Shown here: positions 28,806 to 37,651 of the stretch, in pieces
Layout: every line of letters begins with the position of its first letter
Position numbering within the stretch: position 1 is the stretch's first letter
Source of the DNA: Solenopsis invicta
Taxonomy: Eukaryota > Arthropoda > Insecta > Hymenoptera > Formicidae
Direction: 5' to 3'
DNA length: 64,000 bases
NCBI RefSeq assembly: GCF_016802725.1
Contig: NC_052671.1
Coordinates: 24,310,728-24,374,727 of the forward strand
Translations under genes and position numbers: made by a program
Notes under the pieces: model-generated
Databases searched by the model: none
What the model saw: only the letters and a program-made list of their open reading frames with translations
What the model was told of the DNA's origin: nothing

Positions 28806-30370
28806 TTGGTTTCTTTGGCTGGCGACGGGTGTGAGATCCTTCCGGACCCCTGCTGCACACCCGACGTCGAGGGTCCATCCGCGTTTCCCGAATTGTTTGC
28901 TTTTCTACGATTGTTGCTTGAAATTCGCAGTTCGCAATTCTTGAGGAGGTGCCCCTGCTCTTTGCAATATCGACAAACTATCAAATCTTTAGGTACCGCA
29001 TCTACCTTTGGATTTGATCGACAATTTTTTGCGATATGCCCGAAATTATTTCAAATTTGACAGGTGATTTTTAATTTGTTCACCTCGCCGCGTTGCTCAT
29101 TTTGTTTTTTCCAACAATTATTGGCCGTATGCCCTAGCCGATCACACCACTGGCAAACTAGAGAGGGCTTATTTTGAATATTAATTTTATTGTTCCTACA
29201 TGACTTAGCGTCATGCCCGGATTTAGAGCATAATTGACAAATGACGTTATTTTCCCGTATCATTCTAACAGACTGTCGAGTTTGAGGATCGCGTAACCGA
29301 CATTTGTCGGCACTGTGCCCACGTTTTTTGCAAATTTGACATATTAATATTTCAGTTCCTAAATCGGATCCGATATGACCCAGCTGAATTGTCTGAGTCA
29401 ATTTTCTGCATTTTGAAGCTGAATGTTCCTCCTTGTAACAAATTTGACACGTTTCGCGCGGCCGACTAATAATTGTTTCTCGGTCGGCAGCGCTACCTTT
29501 GCCTTGTCGCAAGTCGGTCATTGAGCGTAGTTCGCGCTCTATTCTTAATGCATCGGATACGGTTTCTTGAACATTTAAATCTCTCGCGATTCTTTGCTCA
29601 ATTTCCGGTTTCAATCCTTTAATGAAACATTTGCACATGTCTTTTTCCAGTGATATTTTTACATTATGATCGGGTGGGCCATTTCCCCATGCTTTATATG
29701 CTTCTAAGATTTGTTTTCCTAACAATTTTACTCTATTTGCATAAGTAATTACATCTTCTTCATTTTTTTGATAAATGCACCCTAATTCCCCTTGCAATTG
29801 ATATACGGTCTTAGATGCCCCGTATACTTGTTTTAAATATGCGGTTAATTGAGCAACGGTATCGAAATTTTGATCCTGAATTGTACGGCGCGCTTCGCCG
29901 ACGATTCGTGTTCTAATTATGCGAGCAAATTGAAGCTCCGCCTCGGCGGGTAGCATGGACTTAGCTTCCTCGCATCCTTCAATAAAATAAGATAACGGAA
30001 TATTTTGTCCATCAAAGAAAGGGACGGCTTCTACCGCGTACTTTAAAGAAGCGAACGGATTTGAGTGAGCCATTCCGGGTGGTTTAGTTTTAACGATAGG
30101 TTCGGGTCCCTCTATTCTTTTTACTCTATCGTCTCCCGCAACGTCGGAGTCGTCGAAACCAGGTATTAGCGTCTTGTCGCCACCTCCCAACGAACTCTCC
30201 GAATCATGCAAAGTAAGATCAAATAATCTAGGAATTTTTTTAAAGGATGTGGTGGGAGTTGATGTCTGTGTAATCGTGACTGGTTTACGTCCAGGTATAC
30301 CCTGGTTTTCAACAGCAGATTTATAAATGTTATCGATTTCTTCTTTATTTGATCCGGACCTCGTAGTCAT
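28802..30370 (-). pseudogene. gag: Copy B gag with six CCHC zinc knuckles (one nonsense codon)
   Basis: Start ATG at 30370 (MTTRSGSNKEE); the open frame reaches upstream to 30391 but has no better start. The capsid region contains VPFFDGQNIPLSYFIEGCEEA and QLQGELGCIYQ, as in Ty3/Gypsy gag of insects. The nucleocapsid carries knuckles CQICYKEEHSASKC, CQICKKRGHSADKC, CQLCSKSGHDAKSC and CQWCDRLGHTANNC. A fifth is interrupted by TGA at 29051-29053, and the sixth is CRYCKEQGHLLKNC. Six knuckles is unusual, since most gags have one to three. Total length would be about 522 codons. Gag binds and packages element RNA and builds the particle. Confidence 0.85.
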
Positions 30371-30396
30371 TCCTGCTCTTAAAAATTGCACTTTTC

Positions 30397-30414
30397 ATCC
30401 CGGAGGGGCCCCCA
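30397..30414 (-). other. Primer binding site, tRNA-Pro type
   Basis: TGGGGGCCCCTCCGGGAT on the minus strand lies 17 bp after the LTR end. It differs at two positions from the complement of the 3' end of animal tRNA-Pro (TGGGGGCTCGTCCGGGAT). Minus-strand DNA synthesis would start here. Confidence 0.7.
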
Positions 30415-31146
30415 AAATTTCTCAAATGGTCTGTTACGTCCAGAATTCTCGAAATAAGTCTCTTGGGTCGGTTGGCAGGTAGAGACTTAGAGAAATAATT
30501 CGAGCGAGGTAGGAAGGACGGAACAGGCCTAATCTCTCGCACACATGTCTCCGGGCGAGTGCGACGAGTCGAATGCGTCAGGTGAGTCAGAATGTAGGTC
30601 AGGTGTCGAGAATGACGACCTATGACTCTCATTCAGACTCTTGCATTCGTGTAGTCCTTATTTTGCGTAAACGAATCGAATCGCTTTTACGAGGGATCGG
30701 ACTAAGTGCAATTTTATCGGAGCGGGAATTAGAGGTGATTGAAGTAAAGAAAAATGATTGAAACTAAGAATTACAATTTATTTTAACATAATAAAAGAAA
30801 TAACCAATTACAATGATAGGTGATGACTAAAATAATAATTATTAATTTACAAATAATATTTTTGTTAGTAGAAAACATGTATAATAAAAAGAAGAAAAAT
30901 CTTATGTTCTTAATAACAAAAAAATTGTAATTATAACTTAAATTCTAGTTGGTTATAAGTGTGCATGTGTAGGTGTATTTTATGATCAAGGGATTTTTAG
31001 TTATCCAGGTAGGCTTTGGAGCGAGTCGAAGATTTCTTCAAATTCATTGAGTACTCTTCGATTCGCTTCGATATTTTCATTTACTATATTCTCTACCTGT
31101 TCGGGAGTAAATAATGAATCGGAATGCGGGTTTTCTTGGGGAAACT

Positions 31147-31620
31147 CTAGCGCGGGGGAATATGGATCTTCCGGAGGTCTTCGAACAGGTGAATCGGAAT
31201 TACGATAAAAAAAATCGGGGAAGGTGTAGGAGGAAAATCTGTAGGAGAAAAGGTTGAATCCCGAGGAGGTGCTAAGTGCTCTGCAAAAGGATCGAAGGTA
31301 GAAGACGGTGACCCTGGTGGTTGTTTAAAATCTGGTTCTACATGAGATCCAGGAGAGTAAGAGGGGGAAGGATAACGACAGGGGGAAAGAGAGTGTGCTT
31401 CGGGGGATGGATTTGAGACTGGCGGAGATGAGTCGGTCGGTTCGTCGGAAGAACTCAAATTAATTAGAGCGTTAGGCAAAACAGAAATTTTTGCTCGCTG
31501 ATTGCGTAATTTTCCGCAGAGCGATAACGATGCGCCAAGCCTCCGGAGCTTCTTATTTCGGCGACTCCGACAGTTCTTAATGGCTCTTCGAGTTTTATGG
31601 TCAGGGACTCGCTTACGCAC
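31147..31620 (-). CDS. ORF inside the LTR: basic N-terminus, Pro/Ser-rich
   Basis: 157-codon frame without an ATG at its start (first codon GTG), so it would need splicing from an upstream exon or a non-AUG start; TTTTAG lies just before it. The N-terminus is Arg/Lys-rich (RRAIKNCRSRRNKKLRRLGA) and would suit a nuclear signal or RNA binding. The rest is Ser/Pro-rich with SPxPS-type repeats and ends near SPIFFIV. No homologue is recognised. It could be non-coding leader that happens to be open. Confidence 0.3.
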   Translation of the reverse strand: MRKRVPDHKTRRAIKNCRSRRNKKLRRLGASLSLCGKLRNQRAKISVLPNALINLSSSDEPTDSSPPVSNPSPEAHSLSPCRYPSPSYSPGSHVEPDFKQPPGSPSSTFDPFAEHLAPPRDSTFSPTDFPPTPSPIFFIVIPIHLFEDLRKIHIPPR

Positions 31621-31789
31621 TAAAATGAATTTGAGAATTAAGGCTACGTTCTCTCTTTCTTATAAAAGGAAATAAAATTTATATTATAACTTCTTGAAAG
31701 AAGAAAAAGGAAAAGCAAAAGAAAAAAAGTTTGAATTAATAAAAGGAACAGAATTCTTCGTTTCCGCTGGAAGCAAAGAAAACTGCGAA

Positions 31790-32665
31790 TTCAATCGAAC
31801 GAGAGTTCGATTGTATCCAGCAGGGAATAAGGAAAGTCGCGGACCCAATCACGAAAGCTCGATTGTATCCTACGGGAAATAAAAGAGTCGCGGACCCAAT
31901 CGAAAGAGCTCGACTGTATCCTGCGGGAAATAAAGAGAGTCGTGGACCCAATCGAAAGAGCTCGATTGTATCCTACGGGAAATAAAAGAGTCGCGGACCC
32001 AATCGAAAGAGCTCGACTGTATCCTGCGGGAAATAAAGAGAGTCGTGGACCCAATCGAAAGAGCTCGATTGTATCCTACGGGAAATAAAAAGAGTCGCGG
32101 ACCCAATCGAAAGAGCTCGACTGTATCCTGCGGGAAATAAAGAGAGTCGTGGACCCAATCGAAAGAGCTCGATTGTATCCTACGGGAAATAAAGAGAGTC
32201 GTGGACCCAATCGAAAGAGCTCGATTGTATCTTACGGGAAATAAAAAGAGTCGCGGACCCAATCGAAAGAGCTCGACTGTATCCTGCGGGAAATAAAGAG
32301 AGTCGTGGACCCAATCGAAAGAGCTCGATTGTATCCTACGGGAAATAAAAGAGTCGCGGACCCAATCGAAAGAGCTCGACTGTATCCTGCGGGAAATAAA
32401 GAGAGTCGTGGACCCAATCGAAAGAGCTCGATTGTATCCTACGGGAAATAAAAAGAGTCGCGGACCCAATCGAAAGAGCTCGACTGTATCCTGCGGGAAA
32501 TAAAAAGAGTCGCGGACCCAATCGAAAGAGCTCGACTGTATCCTGCGGGAAATAAAAAGAGTCGCGGACCCAATCGAAAGAGCTCGACTGTATCCTACGG
32601 GAAATAAAAAGAGTCGCGGACCCAATCGAAAGAGCTCGACTGTATCCTGCGGGAAATAAAGAGAC
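31790..32665. repeat. Tandem array of 16 copies of a ~52-bp unit in the LTR
   Basis: Each unit contains CGGACCCAATCGAAAGAGCT or its GTGGACCC variant, followed by CGACTGTATCCTGCGGG or CGATTGTATCCTACGGG. Two variants (GCGG/GACTG and GTGG/GATTG) alternate through much of the array, giving a ~104-bp higher-order period. On the minus strand the array lies between the splice donor and the PBS. It might act as an enhancer, insulator or RNA structure. Its long open frames are by-products of the repeat. Confidence 0.92.
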
Positions 32666-32812
32666 TGAGAGTAATAGAGGGAGAAAAGGAAGGGTAGTGC
32701 AATAATACTGAATATATGAGTGTTTTGAAAAATATAACAAATATCTTATGAGAGAGAGAAGGTAGTCTTAAGAAGAGTAAAAATAAAAAAATAAAAATAA
32801 TGGACGGCTGAG

Positions 32813-32818
32813 ACTTAC
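32813..32818 (-). promoter_or_regulatory. Candidate 5' splice donor in the LTR leader
   Basis: ACA/GTAAGT on the minus strand, about 300 nt after the predicted transcription start. It could be joined to the acceptors before env and the accessory ORFs. Confidence 0.4.
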
Positions 32819-33143
32819 TGTTGGGTGAAGTTTTGAAGGTGCGAACGATTTAGTGGTTGGCAGAGCGGATTCAGCTTACAACGGCGGACGGTTGGCACTC
32901 AGAGTGTTCGGATCTCACAATGCCGCGTCGAATTTAAGTATGATGAATACGAATCCGAACGTCACAAACTCGGACATATAATGTCACGGAATGTGCGCCG
33001 GATCGAACTAGAGTGAATCGCGAAGCGACAAATGAGCGATTGATCAGAATGAAAAAAGGTGCGGTATGTACTCGTAAGTGACTGTAAATGATTGTAAGAA
33101 AGTAAGTGGTGAGTAAGTGCTCGCGAGCTCCGAAGCTCCTTCC

Positions 33144-33150
33144 TTTTATA
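33144..33150 (-). promoter_or_regulatory. TATA box of the copy B LTR
   Basis: TATAAAA on the minus strand in the context GGTATAAAAGGAAGGAGC. The transcription start is expected near 33115. Confidence 0.6.
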
Positions 33151-33454
33151 CCTGATTCTGCCTATGGTTCCTATGGGATTTTAATCCGCAGGTGTACCGT
33201 CTCTTATTATTGCCCACGCCCTACCTATTAATTGCGCGACAAGTGTTTCGAGTCGGTGAGGTCAATCATCCGCGTTTCAACGCTTGCTTCCGCCCAAAAT
33301 CGGCACGTGTCAAGGGTAGACCAACCGTATTGACTCGACCGGACAATTTTAGCGTATCCGCGCGATTAAGATAGGCCATCTTTTCGCAATTTTTCGGTTG
33401 CTTGGCTGCATCGACTTCGAAAGAAAAGAATTGTTACTCCGCAGGACGTAACAA

Positions 33455-33754
33455 TGCCAATTGTTCACAAAATATTATGCACTCACGCGCCCTGGGCCCA
33501 TAACCTGTTAAGGTTCTATGGATATTTATTTAACAATTGGCATTCTATTAATATACGTGCAATACGTCCGTTGCATGTACGCAACCGTTAAAAACGCAGG
33601 TCGGTGTTCAACTGACAAAATGCGCAGAGAGATACATAAAAAATGGTTGAACACAATAGCCTAGAGATGGCATCCGTATCTTAGAACCATCAGGCCACTA
33701 GGCTCAGGCACGAGAGTACAAATTCTAAATAGTTTCAACATGTTATATATAATG
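33455..33754. other. Flank of copy B LTR; short hairpin and weak tRNA-like piece
   Basis: ATGCCAATTGTT (33455-33466) abuts the LTR and is the reverse complement of AACAATTGGCAT (33532-33543). Around 33660-33715 the minus strand reads AGTGGCCTGATGG (A-box-like), with a TTCAACC-containing segment about 35 bp further on. This might be a tRNA-derived SINE remnant, but support is weak. No ORF. Confidence 0.35.
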
Positions 33755-34219
33755 TTTAAACTGCTTTTAATTATTTAATATAAAATGTTACTTTTAAAAA
33801 ATGTAGGAATTTAAAAATGCTTTTCTACTATTAATTAAATTATAATTTCTCATAAACATAAAAATTATATAACACAAGAATAAAAGACATAAAAAATAAA
33901 AACAAAAAATATATTTACAATAAAAATTTACAAGAATTGTTTTACAGTTTTAAGCGAGGAGTTGTATACAAACTAACATAAAATCTATAGACAAAAAAAA
34001 ACAATAACAAAACCATTTTATTCGGAGACCGTTGTATAACTGTTAATAGAAATATTTATTTTGACGTTTTTAAAATAATCATTGCAAATTTTAATTACAA
34101 ATATATATTTTTGTGTTTATAAGAAATTTTAATTCAATTAATAATAAACAAAACGTTTTTAAATTTCTTGGTTTTTTAAAAATAACATTTTATATTAAAT
34201 AATTAAAAACGGTTTAAAA
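33755..34219. mobile_element. MITE-like element with ~68-bp terminal inverted repeats
   Basis: Left repeat (33755-33822) and right repeat (34150-34219) are inverted copies containing TTTTAATTATTTAATATAAA. No ORF, AT-rich, about 465 bp. Target duplication and family not determined. Confidence 0.65.
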
Positions 34220-34257
34220 ATTAAATGTAACAATTAAAAAATATAAGATAAAAAAAA

Positions 34258-34335
34258 TTGCATCCGCGGAGATCAAACCAGAAATCCCAAGCGTACCAGT
34301 CGACATCCTAATGCCCTACGCCACGCTGCTTACTC
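34258..34335 (-). other. tRNA-like sequence (possible SINE head)
   Basis: Minus strand reads GTGGCGTAGGGCATTAGG (A-box-like) and, about 30 bp on, GGTTTGATCTCC (B-box-like, one base longer than canonical GGTTCGANTCC). It looks like an RNA polymerase III promoter of tRNA origin. No full cloverleaf was established. Confidence 0.4.
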
Positions 34336-34512
34336 GAGAAGCGTTTTTCTGTATCGGTACTTACAAATAATGAAAATACTTACTTGTTATTTTCTCGAAA
34401 ATGCCTAAGTTTTGCAACAAACGGCTTTACTACAATAAAGGTGTGAGTGAACGCCGCACATCCATAAAATTTTATTAAAATCGGCGAGATCATTGTTGAG
34501 TCCTCCCCTTGT

Positions 34513-35330
34513 AAGGTGCACATCTTCTATTTTGTTCTTGGTGGCCGCGTAAAGAGAGGTGTTCAAAACGTCGCAGTGCCATTTTTTTTCAATAATAGTT
34601 ACATTTATCAATTGTAATTAATTTTTATTTTTCTTAGCAAGATATTAATTGTTATATATTTTTCGTTACATGAAATAAAATGTAATAATCAAAAAGTTTG
34701 CATATTTATTCAAGTTTATACATTTATTTTTATTTATTATACAATTCTAATATTGCTGTACAATGTTGTAGATGAAAATTTACGTAAAACATTGGAAACA
34801 CAAATTGACTGTACACCATGAACATTGTATAAAAGAATAACGTCTTTTACAAGAACATTTAATATTATATGGATGTTTACAGGAAAACATAATTGATTCA
34901 CATTACTAAAAATTTCATATGCTAACTATGACGCGTACCAAGCCAATTGTAGTATATTTTTAATTATTGGCGCAGATAATAAATAGTATGTTAACAATTG
35001 AATTCTGATTGCATCATATCGCGTATTCAATTCTGTTCTTTCTCCAACAATAAAATCAGGACAATGTACAGCAATGTCAGAATTGTATAATATATAAAAA
35101 TAGATAAATAAACTTGAATAAATATGCAAACTTTCTAATTATTACATTTTGTTTTGTGTAACAAATAATATATAACAAAAAATATATTAATATCTTTCTA
35201 AAAATAATAAAAATTAATTACAATCGATAAATGTAACTATTATTGAAAAACAATTGGCTCTGCAAACTTTTGAATATCTCTCTTCACGCGGCCGCCGAGG
35301 ACAAAATAGAAGGCGTGCGTCTTAGTCTTC
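34513..35330. mobile_element. MITE/foldback element with ~220-bp terminal inverted repeats
   Basis: The left arm (about 34513-34735) and right arm (about 35105-35330) are inverted copies. They share TTCTATTTTGT, GGCCGCGT, CAATAATAGTTACATTTATC and GTTTGCATATTTATTCAAG in the same order. The centre is AT-rich without an ORF. Small frames in it are not conserved proteins. Confidence 0.7.
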
Positions 35331-35706
35331 TCAGCCACCGCGTTTCACGCCTTAACCTAACGCGCAATAGTACTTAATGGAGAGTGCCGTTCGGATTGCT
35401 GAACCGAACGGATGTGTTGCGATCGCTCTCTGTGATATTTAACCTAAGTTTACGGCGAAACGCGGTTGTGTGAAGGTGACGAGGGGGAGGTTAGAGTAGA
35501 GTTGCCTAAAAAAGAGAGAATCATTAAAAAAGTACAAGAACATAATAGCGAATGTTCCCCCGGCCGGACGGGGGAGCTGATACAGCCCTTATGAAAGGGA
35601 AGAAGATAAGGGGAATCCAGGTGTAGGGAGGAGAGGAAGAAGAACATCAATAAAGGATCCGAGTAAGAGCGACAAGGAGGTGCGGTCAAAGAATCTAGCA
35701 ATAGAA

Positions 35707-37608
35707 ATGAAGGAAAGTAAAGAAGATGAAAAGATGAGTGAAGGTTCGAAAGAAAGAGTTTTAGAGATAGAGACAGTAGATTTAGAAAATGTTAATGATA
35801 TAATAGATATACCTATAACGGTTAGAGATAACTGTATTCAAAGTAGGAACAACATGTGCGAAGGGGGGGTAAGGCAGCGAGAGGTAAACATGTTTACGGA
35901 AAAAGAAAGTACGGGTGACTTAGGTCAAACAAAAGACAATACAGCAAACACGAAAAACGATAAATCTAGTCAGGGCGGGACGTCGAACAATACTGTAAGA
36001 GATAATATGAACAATAACTTAATACAGGAAAAATATATTGTAGTAAAGGAAGAACTTAAGATGTTTAAGGATGTAGGTAAAGCTACATATGATAACCTTG
36101 TTAGAGAGATTAATAGTAGATTCGATAAATCCATCAAAACTGAATGTAAAATTAAATGTAAAATAGCACAAGAACATTGTACGCCAAATAGAGATAAGAA
36201 CAGCGTAAAAATTTCATTATGGTGCAATCAGAATTCAGTTCGTCCAGTTAGTATTGACATGGTTAAATTTAATATAGCTGTATTAACTTTTAATAATGCA
36301 GTTGAAGCAAATGCCTGTTTGGATAAGCTCGATTTACAGAAGAATAACTGGCTTCAAGGTTTTATAGATTTCTCAACATCATTTAGCAGAGGCGTAATTA
36401 CGGACTGGCCGTACGACATACTAGAGCTATGGAAGAACATCATAGATAAAGCAGGTATCTTCAAGATCGAAAAGATGAAAAGGAGAGTATGGGACCAAGA
36501 AAGTAAGAAGTTTATGATGCAATATACAAACAATTTTTTAGTGACGATGAAAGGTAACAAAATCAAAGAAAGAATCATGATATTTGATAAACTACATATA
36601 GGTCTAAGAGTTAGACCATATGTGGAACCAGTTATACAATGCTACAATTGCTTTAAGTTTGGACACGTTAAATCGCAGTGCAGAAATGAGGCCAAATGTA
36701 TAGTATGCGGAGATAATTTACACGGAGAATGCAACAAGCAGATAGCATGTAGAAACTGTGGAGGTGATCATCGCTCTACAAAGAGAAGCTGCCCAGTTGC
36801 CCTCAGGAACAAGGAAGTGAAGGTCATTATGGCATATAACAATATTTCATTTTCCGAAGCAGAAAAGATGATTGCTAGTAGTTGCTCAGGACATAAAGCT
36901 TCAACATATGACAGATATACTAATCCTATCGTGTGGCTCAGTATTAATTGTAGTAATAAAAATAAAGAGACTGAAGTCATAATAAATATTCATGTACAAA
37001 AAGAACAATATAATTCCACCACGTTCGCTAATGTAGTGTACAGAAAAAAAGATAAAGAGACTGAAGCAAATTTACGAAACGATTGCAGGGAGAAAGGAAA
37101 CAAGGAAAATAAAATAACACAACAGGAAAACAGTTGGACCCTCAGAATACAAAGAGAAAGAGAAGAGGGAGAAAGACGCAGACAAGAATATGTAAACTAT
37201 TATAAACAGTTCAATACGAAAGTCACAGAGAGCAAGAAGGAAAAGAGAGGGTTGGCCCTTCGGCGTGTGAATAATAATGAGATAAGGAAAGACCAACATC
37301 TCATCAATAAAAATAGTAGTAATAAGGTATCTGAAGCAGATAAAGATTGGTCTCCGGGCTTTGACTGGTCCTTGCAAATCGCAAGGGACAAATGCTTAAT
37401 ATCTCAAGATTTTCGGAGAGATTTTATGAAGCTGTTGAGAAAACACAGCTCCAACTTATCGTTTGAGGGAGACGAGCTTGATATGGAACATAGTCAAATA
37501 GAGACTAATAGACGAGACTTGATTAAAAGAAAGATCAGTTGGACAAGATATCAAGAAAGATTAGCAAATGCAAAACGAGTTAGTACGGATGCCAGAAGAG
37601 GATTTTGA
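35707..37608 (+). CDS. I-like LINE ORF1 (gag-like, three CCHC knuckles)
   Basis: 633 aa from ATG 35707; an in-frame GTG at 35680 precedes it but ATG fits better. The N-terminal half is polar and Lys/Asn-rich. The RNA-binding part carries CYNCFKFGHVKSQC, CIVCGDNLHGEC and CRNCGGDHRSTKRSC, the three-knuckle set typical of ORF1 in I, Jockey and R1 groups. The C-terminal third is charged, with coiled-coil-like RE/RR runs. The frame is intact although ORF2 is broken. The role is binding of element RNA as a ribonucleoprotein and nuclear delivery. Confidence 0.85.
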   Translation: MKESKEDEKMSEGSKERVLEIETVDLENVNDIIDIPITVRDNCIQSRNNMCEGGVRQREVNMFTEKESTGDLGQTKDNTANTKNDKSSQGGTSNNTVRDNMNNNLIQEKYIVVKEELKMFKDVGKATYDNLVREINSRFDKSIKTECKIKCKIAQEHCTPNRDKNSVKISLWCNQNSVRPVSIDMVKFNIAVLTFNNAVEANACLDKLDLQKNNWLQGFIDFSTSFSRGVITDWPYDILELWKNIIDKAGIFKIEKMKRRVWDQESKKFMMQYTNNFLVTMKGNKIKERIMIFDKLHIGLRVRPYVEPVIQCYNCFKFGHVKSQCRNEAKCIVCGDNLHGECNKQIACRNCGGDHRSTKRSCPVALRNKEVKVIMAYNNISFSEAEKMIASSCSGHKASTYDRYTNPIVWLSINCSNKNKETEVIINIHVQKEQYNSTTFANVVYRKKDKETEANLRNDCREKGNKENKITQQENSWTLRIQREREEGERRRQEYVNYYKQFNTKVTESKKEKRGLALRRVNNNEIRKDQHLINKNSSNKVSEADKDWSPGFDWSLQIARDKCLISQDFRRDFMKLLRKHSSNLSFEGDELDMEHSQIETNRRDLIKRKISWTRYQERLANAKRVSTDARRGF

Positions 37609-37651
37609 AGAGAGAAAAGAGAGAGAGAGAGACGAGCTTGTATAATTAGCA

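Larger units (their letters stand above)
14662..33454 (-). mobile_element. Copy B of env-bearing Ty3/Gypsy retroelement
   Basis: Minus-strand copy with 5' LTR (33454-30432), PBS, gag, pro, pol, env, Tudor and two Cys-rich ORFs in order, and no visible 3' LTR. It contains the same solo LTR in env as copy A and a 3.6-kb R1-clade LINE inserted at the Tudor start. Defects private to copy B are TGA in gag knuckle 5, TAG after the protease, TAG in the RT-integrase linker and a 1-base gain in env near 21970. These differ from the copy A defects, so the two copies have decayed independently since duplication. Confidence 0.9.
30432..33454 (-). mobile_element. 5' LTR of copy B, 3,023 bp
   Basis: Bounded by perfect inverted ends TGTTACGTCC and GGACGTAACA. 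On the minus strand a TATA box lies at 33150-33144, about 305 bp from the 5' edge, giving a short U3 and a very long R-U5/leader. A strong donor GTAAGT lies at 32818-32813. A 16-unit tandem repeat fills 31790-32665, and a basic, Pro/Ser-rich ORF lies at 31620-31147. A poly(A) signal candidate (AATAAA on minus) is near 30778-30783. An LTR this long is rare for Ty3/Gypsy elements in animals. The partner 3' LTR is not in the window. Confidence 0.85.

Noticed and set aside
1..30400. Whole 30-kb inversion as a simple assembly foldback
   Set aside because: The arms carry different lesions, and only one has the R1-clade LINE, so they are distinct sequences; the Tc1 palindrome alone still deserves a read check.
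31870..32625. Long open frames through the 52-bp repeats (up to 251 codons)
   Set aside because: They follow from the repeat period and base composition; the translation is a repetitive run with no domain.
31790..32665. CRISPR-like spacing
   Set aside because: Units are contiguous with no unique spacers, in a eukaryotic LTR.
34405..34611. 68-codon frame in the MITE
   Set aside because: Spans the terminal repeat edge, no domain.
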